A stretch of DNA of 64,000 nt. Source: Liolophura sinensis. Taxonomy: Eukaryota > Mollusca > Polyplacophora > Chitonida > Chitonidae. Under the pieces are notes generated by a model that was given only the letters and a program-made list of their open reading frames with translations, had not been told where the DNA came from and did not search any database. The stretch is taken from the NCBI RefSeq assembly GCF_032854445.1, contig NC_088297.1, forward strand, positions 3,905,991 to 3,969,990, in the 5' to 3' direction. Positions 45,484 through 56,112 of the stretch are shown piece after piece; the stretch's first letter is position 1, and every line of letters starts with the position of its first letter. The translations under genes were made by a program, and so were the position numbers.

Positions 45484-46499
45484 TATTCTGCGGTTTGTGA
45501 ATTATACACATTACCAGGTGACAATATATAGAGAATCGACTTTGATGAATTTGCGCTGGGAATGTAAGCAACACACAGCTCCCTAACTTCATGGAGAGCC
45601 TTCCTTGGAGAAGGCGTAGGTTTAAATATAATCCCACAATATATCAGACGTAAGCCCTATACATATCAATAACCCTAGTAAAGGTTTGCCCCTTTTGCGC
45701 ATGCGTTAAGAAAGGGTGCAGAGTTCGCTTAAGAGGATGTGGCCTTGTGTCAAGGCATGTTTGTGATATTCCCTGGGATGAGGTATATTCGTGTATTAGG
45801 TCTACCTGTACAGGACCAAATATTTCATACTGTGTGTGTTTTTAGCATATCCCATAATAATTAAGCTCACTCTTATTCTATCTGTGTTCTTAACAAGGCC
45901 CTTACACTGCGCACTCTAGGTCACGCCTACGTGTGGCTGTTTAGTACAGGTAAACGACTGTGCTATACGACATCAGTGACGTCATGCAGACAAGTCAGGT
46001 ATTAAATTCGAATTAGGTTTCCAGAACACTGAATTACCGAGTCAAATATATATGCCTTGAAGGTCAAAAAGAATGACACTAATTGTCACAGGCCTCGTAA
46101 ATAAATGCTTTTGTATACGAGTACACTATGTAACAGCAATTCTTACCATATACATACACCCCTCAGGCTTTCATTTCTCCTACGCCATTGCAACAAGATG
46201 GTGCAAATCAGTATTGCTATACTGCACTTACACAGTGTAGTTCTCGCTTGCCTGAACACTTGTCGTGATAAAATGCGGTATACGGTGTTTTACGAGACAA
46301 AGGCTGATAAACATCGATAGGAACCCATGTAGATGTAACAAATACGACGGGATTGTAGGCTTGAGGGTTAATGGTCTTGTAATCATGGGGTTGGTGGATC
46401 GTTGTCTTCCCTCAGGGTACGCGAGACGAGCCATTAGAAATGCGTCGTGCAGATTGCAACAGACAGTAGGAAATTAATTAGGAATTAAGACCAAATTTT
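45484..46499. other. Upstream region of the receptor gene; no further gene seen
   Basis: A TATATA-like stretch on the minus strand lies near 45522-45528, only about 40 bases before the ATG, which is too close for a confident TATA assignment. Otherwise nothing recognisable. Confidence 0.4.
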
Positions 46500-47200
46500 C
46501 ACGTCGGTAATCCGTGTTTTGGGTTTATATTGCATGTAACGGACATAGTCCCAGAAATTAAAACGGATGAACGTAGTGACCCAAGAGTCTCTCACAAATG
46601 CGGTCGCTGTGAGTTCAAGTCCAGCTCACGCTGGCTTCCTCTCCGGCCGTAAGTGTGAAGGTCTGACAGCAACCTGCGGATGGTAGGGGGTTTCTCCCGG
46701 GCTCTGCCCGGTCTCCACCCACCATAATGCTGGCCGCCGTCGTATAAGTGAAATATTCTTGAGTAAGGTGTAAAACACCAATCAAGTAAATAAATAAATA
46801 AAACGGATGAAAAAGGAGGAAACTCCGAAAATCTGTACAATCTTCATTTTGGTAATCAATGCTTCGAGTCCATATTGTATATTGGACACTACAGAAATAA
46901 CAAAACAGAATGGGAAACTAAATCCCACGATCGCAGACAAAAACTTCATTTTGGTAATCAACATTTCGGGTCCGTACATTGTATATATAACGGACACTGT
47001 ACCAGAAATTGGAACAGTTAAAAAGAGAAGGAAACTAACTCCAAATAACAATATCTTCATTTTGGAAATTAATATATCCGCTCACATTGTACATAACGGC
47101 CATGAGAGACTGACCGATATTAAAACAGAGCAATGAACTAATTCAAGAACAGACAAAATCTGCGTTTTTGTAATCACTACTTCGTGTTTATAATAATTGT
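46500..47200 (+). repeat. Diverged tandem units of about 100 bases
   Basis: Five landmarks 'ttcattttggtaatca' or variants, at about 46505, 46849, 46948, 47054 and 47163, each followed by 'cgggtccatattgtatat'-like sequence, 'ccagaaattaaaaca' and 'aggaggaaact'. A SINE interrupts the series at 46571-46798. Confidence 0.75.
46571..46798 (+). mobile_element. SINE family A with 12-base target-site duplication
   Basis: Flanked by 'taaaacggatga' at 46559-46570 and 46799-46810. The first 40 bases of the head are missing ('acgtagtgacccaagag' is the first recognisable part), yet the duplication is intact, so it integrated 5'-truncated. The rest runs to 'caagtaaataaataaa'. Confidence 0.92.
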
Positions 47201-47236
47201 ATAAAATAAATATTGCGGCAGAGATCAAAACGGTCT

Positions 47237-47338
47237 AGCGGTCGCTGTGATTTCAAGTGCAGCTCATGCTGGCTTCCTCTCCGGCCGTAAGTGGGAAGGT
47301 CTGCAAGCAAGCTGCGGATGGTCGTGGGTTTTCCCCAC
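47237..47338 (+). mobile_element. SINE family A, truncated at both ends
   Basis: 'gcggtcgctgtgatttcaag' to 'gatggtcgtgggttttccc'. Interrupts the boundary between the 100-base and 43-base arrays. Confidence 0.8.
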
Positions 47339-47402
47339 TTTTGCGTCAGTAGGCCTATTTCGTGTCGATATTACAAAATAACGACATACAACGATAATGT
47401 CA

Positions 47403-47908
47403 GATGTAGCAGAAATTAAGACAGTTCAAAAGAAGAGAAAACTAAGTTGTAGCAGAAATTAAGACAGTTCAAAAGAGGAGGAAACCAAGTTGTACCAGAA
47501 ATTAAGACAGTTTAAAAAAGGAGGAAACTAAGTTGTAGCAGAAATTAAGACAGTTAAAAAAGGAGGAAACTAAGTTGTAGCAGAAATTAAGACAGTTCAA
47601 AAGAGGAGAAAACCAAGTTGAAGCAGAAATTAAGACAGTTAAGAAGAGGAGCAAACTAAGTTGTAGCAGAAATTAAGACAGTTAAAAAAGGAGGAAACCA
47701 AGTTGTAGCAGAAATTAAGACAGTTAAAAAAGGAGGAAACCAAGTTGTAGCAGAAATTAAGACAGTTCAAAAGATGTGAAAACCAAGTTGAAGCAGAAAT
47801 TAAGACAGTTAAGGAGAGGAGCAAACTAAGTTGTAGCAGAAAGTAAGACAGTTCAAAAGAGGAGGAAACCAAGTTGTAGCAGAAATTAAGACAGTTCAAA
47901 AGAGGTCA
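47403..47908 (+). repeat. 42-43 base minisatellite, twelve units
   Basis: Unit 'gttgtagcagaaattaagac' then 'agttcaaaagaggaggaaac' with 'aa' or 'ta'. Near-identical units. The unit resembles the 'gtaccagaaattggaacag..aaggaaactaac' segment of the adjacent 100-base repeat (46999-47046). Confidence 0.92.
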
Positions 47909-49080
47909 ACCATGATGCACGTTCCAAATACATAACCGCAAGGCCAATTCCCAGTACGACGTATAACACAAACCACCTAAGAACTAAGAAAGTACACAAA
48001 GTATTAAACTAGGACAGAATATTGCAAAGAGAAGAAGTCAATTGTTTCAATGATGTTGGAAAGAGAGAGTGAAATCAGTATTCAAATCGTGTACCATGCT
48101 AGAATATAAGCTGTGGATACCAAAACATGTATCTAAGTCGCGCTTTGATTGCAAATATTATCGAATTTTCGTACTTTTGTTTATCCAACATATACAGCAT
48201 GCATGCGATGATTGTATTTACCCAAAGCAACGTAGCAAACAATCAAAAATTAATCAGTCTGAACAAACAGAGTTCATTATAATGAACTCTGATTAATCAG
48301 ATAGATTATGGTATATAGTACAGTATACTATATTAATTAGTGCCGTGGTAAAACTGGGGGGTGGGGGGGGGGCTTCTACACTTCAAGGCCATGTTTTCCT
48401 CAAACAATGAATTATTCGCACCATTTATAGCCGTAAAAGTGACGGTGTATTTATTCACCATAAGTATAATTAGAAAACATGTTAACAGAAAATAAAGCAT
48501 GGCGGGAATAAAGTCACAAAGGGTTTGATCTAATTACAAGTATGTAAGATGACGCTGGTTGTAGGTGAATTATAAGTAAATAATAGCAGAGTAAACGATT
48601 TACATATTTAAGAAAAACGCAAAAATGCCAAAAGAAATGCTGTGGTGCAGGGCTATAAGACCTGAATTTTTGAAAATAAGTCAGAATTGTTTCATCAAGT
48701 GATCTTTTGGACTTAAAAAGAGAAAGTGAGTCAATAGATTTGAGAGAAATCGGTAGCCTGTTCCATTCCCGGTGGGGTCACATGTTACGGCAGTTCAGGG
48801 GTATTTTATAGGGGTGATATATATATTTATGAGCGATTAATAAAGAAAACTGAAGGATAGAGAATTTTACTTGTAAAATATTCAGAGATCCGAAGAGAGG
48901 GTCTTTGTCCTCGGGTCGATTAGATAGGGTTAGGCATAAATGAATACTATTTGAAATAGTTGATACTTAAATATACATTAACTGCATTAATTTCGCTTTA
49001 ACCAGACAAATTCGCTGACACACGTACATAACTCGCTCAGTCCAAGCCGTGTTCTCTTTGGTACTATTTTGTAATACGTC
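47909..49080. other. No gene seen
   Basis: AT-rich DNA with a G-run near 48356-48372 and a perfect 24-base palindrome at 48268-48291 (CAGAGTTCATT-AT and its complement). No coding exon recognised. Confidence 0.5.
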
Positions 49081-49083
49081 AGT

Positions 49084-49086
<3 letters not shown>

Positions 49087-49117
<31 letters not shown>

Positions 49118-49118
49118 C
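49087..49118 (+). repeat. Poly(T) run preceding a SINE
   Basis: About 32 T residues immediately before the head of the full-length family A copy. It could be the A-tail of an element on the minus strand. Confidence 0.8.
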
Positions 49119-49123
49119 TTGTG

Positions 49124-49383
49124 GGGGCCTCCGTGGCTCAGTCGGTTTGCGCGCTAGCGCAGCGTAATGACCCAGGAGTCTCTCACCAATGCGGTCGCTG
49201 TGAGTTCAAGTCCAGCTCATGCTGGCTTCCTCTCCGGCCGTACGTGGCAACCTTCGGATGGTCGTGGGTTTCCCCCCGGCTCTGCCCGGTTTCCTCCCAC
49301 CATAATGCTGGCCGCCGTCGTATAAGTGAAATATTCTTGTGTACGGCGTAAAACACCGATCAAATAAATAAATAATAAATAAG
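49124..49383 (+). mobile_element. SINE family A, full-length reference copy
   Basis: Best model of the family. tRNA-like head: A-box TGGCTCAGTCGGTTTGCGCG and B-box GAGTTCAAGTCC about 50 bases on, consistent with RNA polymerase III transcription. A GC-rich body follows ('ccggccgtacgtgg', 'ctctgcccggtttcc', 'cataatgctggccgccg'), then the 3' domain 'cgtataagtgaaatattc' and 'tacggcgtaaaacacc', and an (aaat)n tail. No coding capacity; mobilisation must come from a LINE. Confidence 0.93.
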
Positions 49384-49536
49384 TTTTTTTCTGTATAGTT
49401 TTGCTGGCAAAGCCAAGAAGCAGTTCACAAGTCCTGTAGTTTAACACCCGAAAAAGGTGGATTTTTACACACCTTAAAACACTCCAACCACATTGTTTGG
49501 AAAACATGTAGTTTCACCAATGTAACTGGCCATTCA

Positions 49537-49612
49537 CCAAAATGCTGGCCATGGTCGTACAAGTGAAGTACTCTTGAGTACGGCGTAAAACACCAATTAA
49601 ATAAATAACTAA
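49537..49612 (+). mobile_element. SINE family A 3' fragment
   Basis: 'accaaaatgctggccatgg' to 'ggcgtaaaacaccaatt' plus (aaat)n; only the last 75 bases. Confidence 0.75.
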
Positions 49613-49651
49613 ATTGGCCCTGCATTCAGGTCAAGAGAACCACGAAATTTC

Positions 49652-49990
49652 GAGTCCGAACTCTTTTGTCCCGAAAGGTAAAAATGTCCTCCGCTTTGCA
49701 CGTGACTTGTCAAAAACTATTAGGCAACTTTTTATGACATTAATTTACCGACACCTTTGTCGCCGTGTTCCAGAGGTACAAATGACACCTCTTTGTTTAA
49801 AGGACTTTTCAAGTTCACAAATGTTCAACTGCTCAGTTTGAATTCTGCTCAGCTCTCCATTCTTCATCTAACACTTTTTCTTTCTTTCTAACGCTCCCGG
49901 TATACACGTAGTAAATATAATAAAAAATAGTGGTACGGTAGGACATTTCTACCTTTGGTGATAAAAGAGTTCGAACTCAACAACAAGAAA
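49652..49990. mobile_element. Element with inverted ends, copy 1
   Basis: Left end 'gtccgaactcttttgtccc' with 'aaaggtaaaaatgtcct', and right end 'gataaaagagttcgaactc' with 'aggacatttctacc' in inverse orientation. Related to 51507-51783. Noncoding, so probably a nonautonomous DNA transposon. Confidence 0.6.
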
Positions 49991-51506
49991 GGCACTGGTG
50001 CCGGTTTAAATCTATGCGATTCAACACATAGATTTACGCAGTTCTAATGTACAGTTATGTTTAAAGGGACAAACCGTCGATGCCCAAACTCTTGGGCCAT
50101 TATTTTTGACATCATTTACATAAAGTTGACACTTCCAGATGTCTACTGACATATATCTGACTTTGAGCGAACAATCGCATGTTCAGTTTCCCTTCGACTA
50201 TCAACTCACTGGAATCGCTATGTTTAGATTTTAGATTGACTGATTTTTTAAGTCAGTTACCTTTCCTTGTTGTCTAGACGACGATAGAAGTTCAGCGAAC
50301 TTGCAATGCCAGACAGATTGTGTTGTATGTGTGCGGCCAACCATGTACCTTCAGTTCTGCCGTACAGATCACGAATGTCTTATACAACATTTTCGATACA
50401 GAGGAAGATCGTTGGTTTACTAGACTTATAATCCGCTCTTAATCCATCCTATTGTTTACATGTGCGATCCACGAGCGAATGTTGCATTGTGGGAGTCTTT
50501 GGGCTTCCTTATTTGCATGTTATCTCTTCGGACGGACAGTTTAGACCAGTGACGGATTTCTCCTTGTGATTCTCTTAATTGACATTTTCGGAAAATATAG
50601 ACCCAGAAGATTTAGTCAGGAGTCAAATGCAATTCATTTTTTTATTTAGCTGAACCAACTGAAAATTTCAGAATTTCTTTCGGCGGTATTTCCCTAAAGT
50701 TTATGGCCCTAACAGCAACCATTGACAAATTCAGAAATACTTTGGAGATGTCCCCCAATACTAGTCGGTCCGTCTGTCACAAAAGAGTTTCCGAGTGTAT
50801 TTTCAAAAGGGTTCGTCGTATTGAAACTGAAAACTGAAACTGAAACTGAATACTGAAACTGAAACTTTGTTACAGGATTTCACCATGACAAGTTATACAG
50901 GTCAAAATGGAGATTTGCGCTTTTAAAATACTTTTTAATGAATTTATGGCCATATTTTATGACATGAGAACGCACAGTTTGTTATTCTGAACTGTAACAT
51001 GGTACATGGCATCATCGAGATAACACACAGATTATGCTCGGGTTTTGGGCAATTTCGTTTATTTTCTACAAAATTACAGCCGTTTTTGTTCTAATGTGAA
51101 CTTTGTCAATGCTGTTGTTTTGACGGCTCCAACGTAGGGAACATGTACGGCGAGAGTAATGCTTTTATCAGAATGCGTGTTTGTTTGGGTGGGCTCATGA
51201 AGACTTCTAACAATGGTTCTAACACATCTGCCAAATTGCGCACTACACAGAGAATAGAGACATCGACTGCATATATCAGACTGTATATGCAGTGAATTTT
51301 TTCACGCGACCCAACACTGTTGTCGACTAGTAACGTGACAGCGTTCAGCAGGGTTGTTCCCATTGGTTCTCGACATGTTGACCCGGTAGTTCCGTAAAGT
51401 GGACTCTTCCATGGAGCGATTGACATTAGAGAAAGAAAATGAACCGCTAATTTCTTTACCAGTTTACAAGTAATTAGGAAAACAAAACTGGAGTTTGTGT
51501 TCGAAC
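49991..51506. other. Unassigned DNA between two related elements
   Basis: Contains a 'ctgaaa' microsatellite at 50822-50870 and a 106-codon minus-strand frame (51106-51426) with no recognised domain. Whether this is the body of a larger element bounded by the two copies is not resolved. Confidence 0.4.
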
Positions 51507-51783
51507 TCTTTTATCGCTGATGGTAAAATAAATATCCTACTGTATTATGTGATCTGTCAAAACTGTTGTGTGTTAGCCAAATATTTCTGATCACATTTAC
51601 TACAACATAGGGTTCTGAAAGTTTCAGGAAAAAATAATTACGAATAGACAAATGATTCAGGAAAGTGAGGAACTGAAAGTTTGTTAACTTGCGAAGATCC
51701 TAAAAGAAAGGGGTGTCATCTGTGCCTCTGGAGCACAGTGTGACATTTTACGTTTTAGGACAAAAGTGTCCGAACTCGAATCT
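51507..51783. mobile_element. Element with inverted ends, copy 2
   Basis: Left 'gttcgaactcttttatcgc' with 'gatctgtcaaaactg' matches the left end of copy 1. The right end, read inversely (GAGTTCGGACACTTTTGTCC, then CTCCAGAGGCACAGATGACACC), matches 49655-49800 of copy 1. Confidence 0.6.
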
Positions 51784-52199
51784 CTGCTATTCCAAAACAC
51801 AAACCGAATAAATGATAACATGCAGTCTCGCGACAAAGAAGGAAGCAAGGCAACTATTATCTATCACCCCATTACATCAACACCGTTGTCTGTTTTTTTG
51901 ATAAACTTTATTTCTTTATGACAAGGTTATTAACCATCCCCTCTGTACGGAGGCTACCATGGTGACAAATATTGTGAGTTCACTTTCAGTAGCAACAGCA
52001 AATTGGAGGTGGTAAACTACGTGGACATTTGATATGCTATATAGAAGAGTGCAAGCTAAGAGTGGTACTGACAAATTTACCCTCCAAAAGACGCATTAAT
52101 GTCGCGCAGAAGGCCGATGTACAGCAGAATCGCTGCAGCGTCGTCATTGCTTTCACAACAGAATAAAAGAGATAATCTAGTCACTCAACCCCACGTGAC

Positions 52200-53008
52200 A
52201 GTTGCTGTCCAATTAAAACTGGTGTATTGTGTCTGAAGAGGGATAAATATAGGTGGTTATGTGAAGACTTGATATGCAAATGCCTGCAAATCTACAAATG
52301 TGAACTTGACCTTCAGACTATCCTTAACCCCAAACCACACCTGAGAGCACAAATATTCTCCTTACTAAAAGAATACATCAAATCGACGGGTTACGAAAGC
52401 CGAATCTGATAAAACATAATTGACCAACAACGGCGATACCTTGATTCTGAGGGCCGTTTCTGCTCTAGTCAACAGTACGTCACCTTCTCTGATTAAAAAC
52501 GGTGCATTTTCCGCAATTACCAAACACATATACTAACAACGGCGATACCTTGATTTTGAGGGCCGTTTATTCCACAGATACATAATTCCTCCCTACAACT
52601 TTATCCCCAACTATATCGGCGGTACCTTGATCTTGAGGGCCGATAAAACGTCCATGAAACCAATCTGCAAAAACATAGCACACGAAAACAATGTAACCAC
52701 AAAAGTTGATAACTGTAGTAATTAATAATATTTCTCCATTAACTAATCTGCCCTCTTATTTGTTGTTATTTATCTATTCTTATTAGTTGATATTTATTTT
52801 CTATTTATTTACAAATGTGTATATATCATACGAGGGCAGACCCTCTACCAATTTCTGATTGGTAGCTATACCACTAATTTGCTCCTAAGTATCTGTTTTA
52901 TCAAATATCTTCTTGCTTAAGATATACATTATCTCATAAACAAAACCCCTTCGCAAATCAAAAATACAACTATCTTGTATATTTGTTTTCTCTATTTGTT
53001 TTCACAGG

Positions 53009-53049
<41 letters not shown>
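52200..53049 (+). mobile_element. Probable retroelement 3' block ending in poly(A)
   Basis: A 60-codon frame (52227-52409) ends in YIKSTGYESRI and is followed by about 600 noncoding bases with several strong hairpins (52429-52458, 52537-52566, 52614-52644, 52832-52865), then about 38 A residues at 53010-53049. A coding tail, a structured 3' region and poly(A) together suggest a 5'-truncated non-LTR element or retrocopy. The frame is too short for me to assign a family. Confidence 0.45.
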
Positions 53050-53053
53050 AAGG

Positions 53054-53620
53054 ATGAAAATCTTTATTATCGGCAGCAGTTACGTTCATAGGCTGGAGAA
53101 TAGTATCCTTCGAAATTCGATCCCAAACTCTAGAATCGACTTTGGAACAGGCCAGGACATTCGGTTTTTTGGCATTGGGGGAGCTAGAGTTGGGACACTT
53201 AGATGCTCTGGAAGATTGGAAAGTCTCCTTTAGGAGACAAAACCTGACCTAATTATCCTCCACATTGGGGGAAACGATGCGGACTCTCACAAATCAGCAG
53301 CAGCAATTTGCGCTGATATTTTAGACTATGTTGGTGCACTTAAATCGAAATTCCAAATTCCAAGGATCTACATCAGCCAGCTTCTTTACCGTCAGGTAAC
53401 TCGGCGAATTTCGGTCCACATTTATAATACAAAAATCCATGAAATTAACAAGAAGCTGACAAACAACCAATTGGCCACCTTCTGGAGACACCGGGGACTG
53501 ATCCGACCACAAAAGCAAATTCTAACCAACGACGGAGTGCACCTAAACACTCTAGGCCAGGAACTGTTCTACCGGCCTATGAAACGTGCTGTCTGCGCCG
53601 CCATGGGAGGCCACAAATAA
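53054..53620 (+). pseudogene. SGNH/GDSL-type hydrolase frame with one in-frame stop, probably retroelement-borne
   Basis: 188 codons from ATG to TAA with a single TAG at codon 60 (53231-53233). SGNH marks are present in order: IIGSSYVHRL near the N-terminus (nucleophile Ser in GSS), GIGGARVG (block II Gly), LHIGGNDAD (block III GxND) and NDGVHLN (block V DxxH). It starts five bases after a 38-base poly(A) run and no host-like intron is visible. SGNH hydrolases are known as accessory domains in CR1-like LINE ORF1 proteins and in Ngaro/DIRS-type tyrosine-recombinase retroelements; which applies is not visible. Except for the stop, the frame is well kept, so inactivation is recent or the stop is a sequence error. 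Function in such elements is not established; esterase activity is the family expectation. Confidence 0.65.
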
Positions 53621-54312
53621 AAATTGGAAATAGAGAAGGAAATCAATTAAAGAAGAAGACAGGGAAAACAATAAGAAGACCCATGGGACCAAAGAAACTT
53701 AACAACCAGGAAACGAAGACCAGAAACATGAAAGACATCATGACAATAGGACTATCTCTTGCTTCAACTAAGTGGATGAGGCCTGACATCCTTACTCCTC
53801 ATTTATACTTGTCGCACCTGTTACAGGCACAGGTTTCCAGTACGCTGGTTTTTCCTGGACGGCGTCCGGTATAAGTGGCGGGAGCTCCTTAACTCCACGC
53901 CACAGAGGAGGAAGCAAGAGAACAAAACTGTTAACCAATAAATAAATGCACTACTGTTGTTTTCTCTCTGTGTAAATTTCTGTATAGGCAACTCATTGTA
54001 ATTCTTTAATGCAGATCTATGTATTTCTAATGTAAAGATAACGTTAATCTCTGTAAATTGCTTACTATTTATCCCCTTTCTGTTAAATGACCATGGCAGC
54101 ATTTGAACCTATACAATAAGCTATAACATGCTACCACAAAGAGGTTAATCCCACTAATTGACTCATGTACATATGTAAATAGTATACCAACGCACTGCTG
54201 TTATGTAACCAAAATATTCATGTGTTAAAAAAATAAATAAATAAAACACTGATTTGATGGGCCACGATATCCGCCAGGAAAGTGGCCCTAAAACCAGTAA
54301 ATAAAAAAAAAA
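53621..54312 (+). mobile_element. 3' region of the SGNH-bearing element
   Basis: No coding domain after the hydrolase. It ends with a hairpin GGGCCAC ... GTGGCCC at 54259-54288, then 'taaaaccagtaaat' and about 11 A residues, a plausible retroelement 3' terminus. Confidence 0.45.
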
Positions 54313-55329
54313 AGACTTGATATATTTACACTATAAATTAATAGTAAGGAAAATCAATGGGTTCGTGAAACATGAAGATGGTCATTGCCTTGAAACAAAT
54401 CTCTTTTGTACTTACAGTTTGGGTATAATTACATTGTTTTGTCAGCCCTCAACACTGCCAATTACACGCAAGTGTATTCAGTAATTGCATCTTTACTTCG
54501 TCGGGAATATGATTTATTATTTTGGCCTAATAATCAAAACATCCGTCGTCACACAACGGAAAAGTCTTTGAAGAATGTACAAATGACTCAGACACTATAG
54601 AGATCATGCTGAATCAAGGCCAGTTCCCTAATGATCGGTAATCATGTCAAATCATGTGAAATGACAGATAAAGATATGTTCTTAGCCTGGGTCATATAAA
54701 AAAGCCCTACTTACATATATAAGTTCACCGTGCTGTCAATCATAAACACTCAACAGTTACATATACGAGACTACAGCACGGAGAGTAAAACCATTCGAGC
54801 GACGACAGTGTGACAATTAACTGATAAATGGTCACACGTGACAGGTGAAATACGTTCATCTGTCAACCTACTCGTATCAGGCCCTTTTCCAATGCCACAA
54901 GACTTGTAGAGACACACCCAAATATCCGCGTATATTCTTAAGTGTTAAATCCCCGAGGGGTCTCTGGGTTGAACTTGAGGCGGGAGGGGGTGGGGGGAGA
55001 TTAGTTTGTAATGGCGTTTCCCCATCCAAGTCGAATGATGCACGCCAATAACAAAACGTTGAATAAATTGTTTTCTCAAGTAAACTGCCAATTGAGGCTG
55101 TTTGACATAAATGTCCAGTACTCAAGAAAACTAAGCCTTTACACAGCTATCGTAAAGAACACCGATGGTATAAGGATACACGCGTGGACAGTAAAGAGGG
55201 GGAATATTAACACATTGAGTCCACAGAAAATGCTAGGCTTTGACCCTTGACAAATTACGCATGTTCAAGCAACGATAGATAACATTTCAAGACATGCTTG
55301 GGTACACCGTTAAGTACACATTTTAAGTG
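54313..55329. other. No gene seen
   Basis: Frames here are short and show no family resemblance. A G-rich stretch is at 54977-55000. Confidence 0.45.
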
Positions 55330-56112
55330 TTAGGATCTGTAGCAGCGAATGAGAAAATTGGCAACAGCCTGAAAAACTTTATTGTAATTTCTGACCGGTT
55401 TTAAAACCGTGTCGTCTGACGGGTTCCCAACACCAGCACGAGTTAATTCTGCGTAAAATACGCGCCTGGCGTCAATATGACGTCTAAAACGAAAAAGAAC
55501 ATGCGCAACAGTATCTTCTACAAAACATTCCTCACAATGACCCGTGTCATGGAGATTGAATTTATGCAAATAGCTGTTTGTTTTAATGTGACCAGACAAG
55601 AGTCTAAATACGAGTATTTCGCCACAGCGACAGTCGAGAGAGAGATTGTAGCTTACAGAGATTTGAGGGTTGTGAGAATAAAAGAATCTTCCTGTAACAG
55701 AGTTATCCCATTCATTTTGCCATACTGGTATAAATTTCGCTTTGACATAACTAATAGCTTCTTGTACAGACAACGGGATGGTCTGGGATATATTGGGTAG
55801 ATCAAGGGCCTTTTTGGCCATTTTGTCGGTCAACTCATTTCCGTCAACACCAATGTGGGCCGGCACCCATTCAAACGCCACAGATACACCTTGGTAGCCC
55901 AATATAGTACAGATATACAGTATTTCATACACACGCGCTGCCAACTTTTTCCAAATAAAGTTACCAAGTGCCCGTAAAGAACTTAAGGAGTCTGTGAAAA
56001 TAACAGCCCTAATCGGTCTTTACTCGAGTAGATAGTTAAGAGCACACAAGATTGCGGTATTGAACTTGAGGCACTGAGCCTGGCGTTGTATAGTTCCAAA
56101 TAGTTGTCTCTG
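55330..56112 (-). mobile_element. Non-LTR retrotransposon (LINE) fragment: RNase H domain and C-terminus
   Basis: Read on the minus strand, AVIFTDSLSSLRAL carries an RNase H catalytic Asp, and WVPAHIGVDGNELTDKMAKKA carries the His and the last Asp of the domain. The 205-odd residues from about 55944 to the stop at 55330 are uninterrupted. They end with a Cys/His region (HCEEC ... TVAHVLF) typical of the C-terminus of I/Nimb/Tad-type elements. Upstream, FNTAILCALNYLLE continues the domain in frame after one stop (TAA near 56024-56029). Earlier sequence is broken by stops, and reverse transcriptase is absent: a 5'-truncated, partly decayed copy. Such enzymes, where intact, could mobilise SINEs; a link to the SINEs here is not shown. 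Confidence 0.85.

Noticed and set aside
49124-49200. tRNA gene
   Set aside because: A- and B-boxes are present but no full cloverleaf follows, and the same head occurs at the 5' end of many dispersed SINE copies.
51106-51426. 106-codon minus-strand frame
   Set aside because: Reads more protein-like than most, but I recognise no family and it lies between two transposon-like copies. A translated search giving a conserved hit would reverse this.
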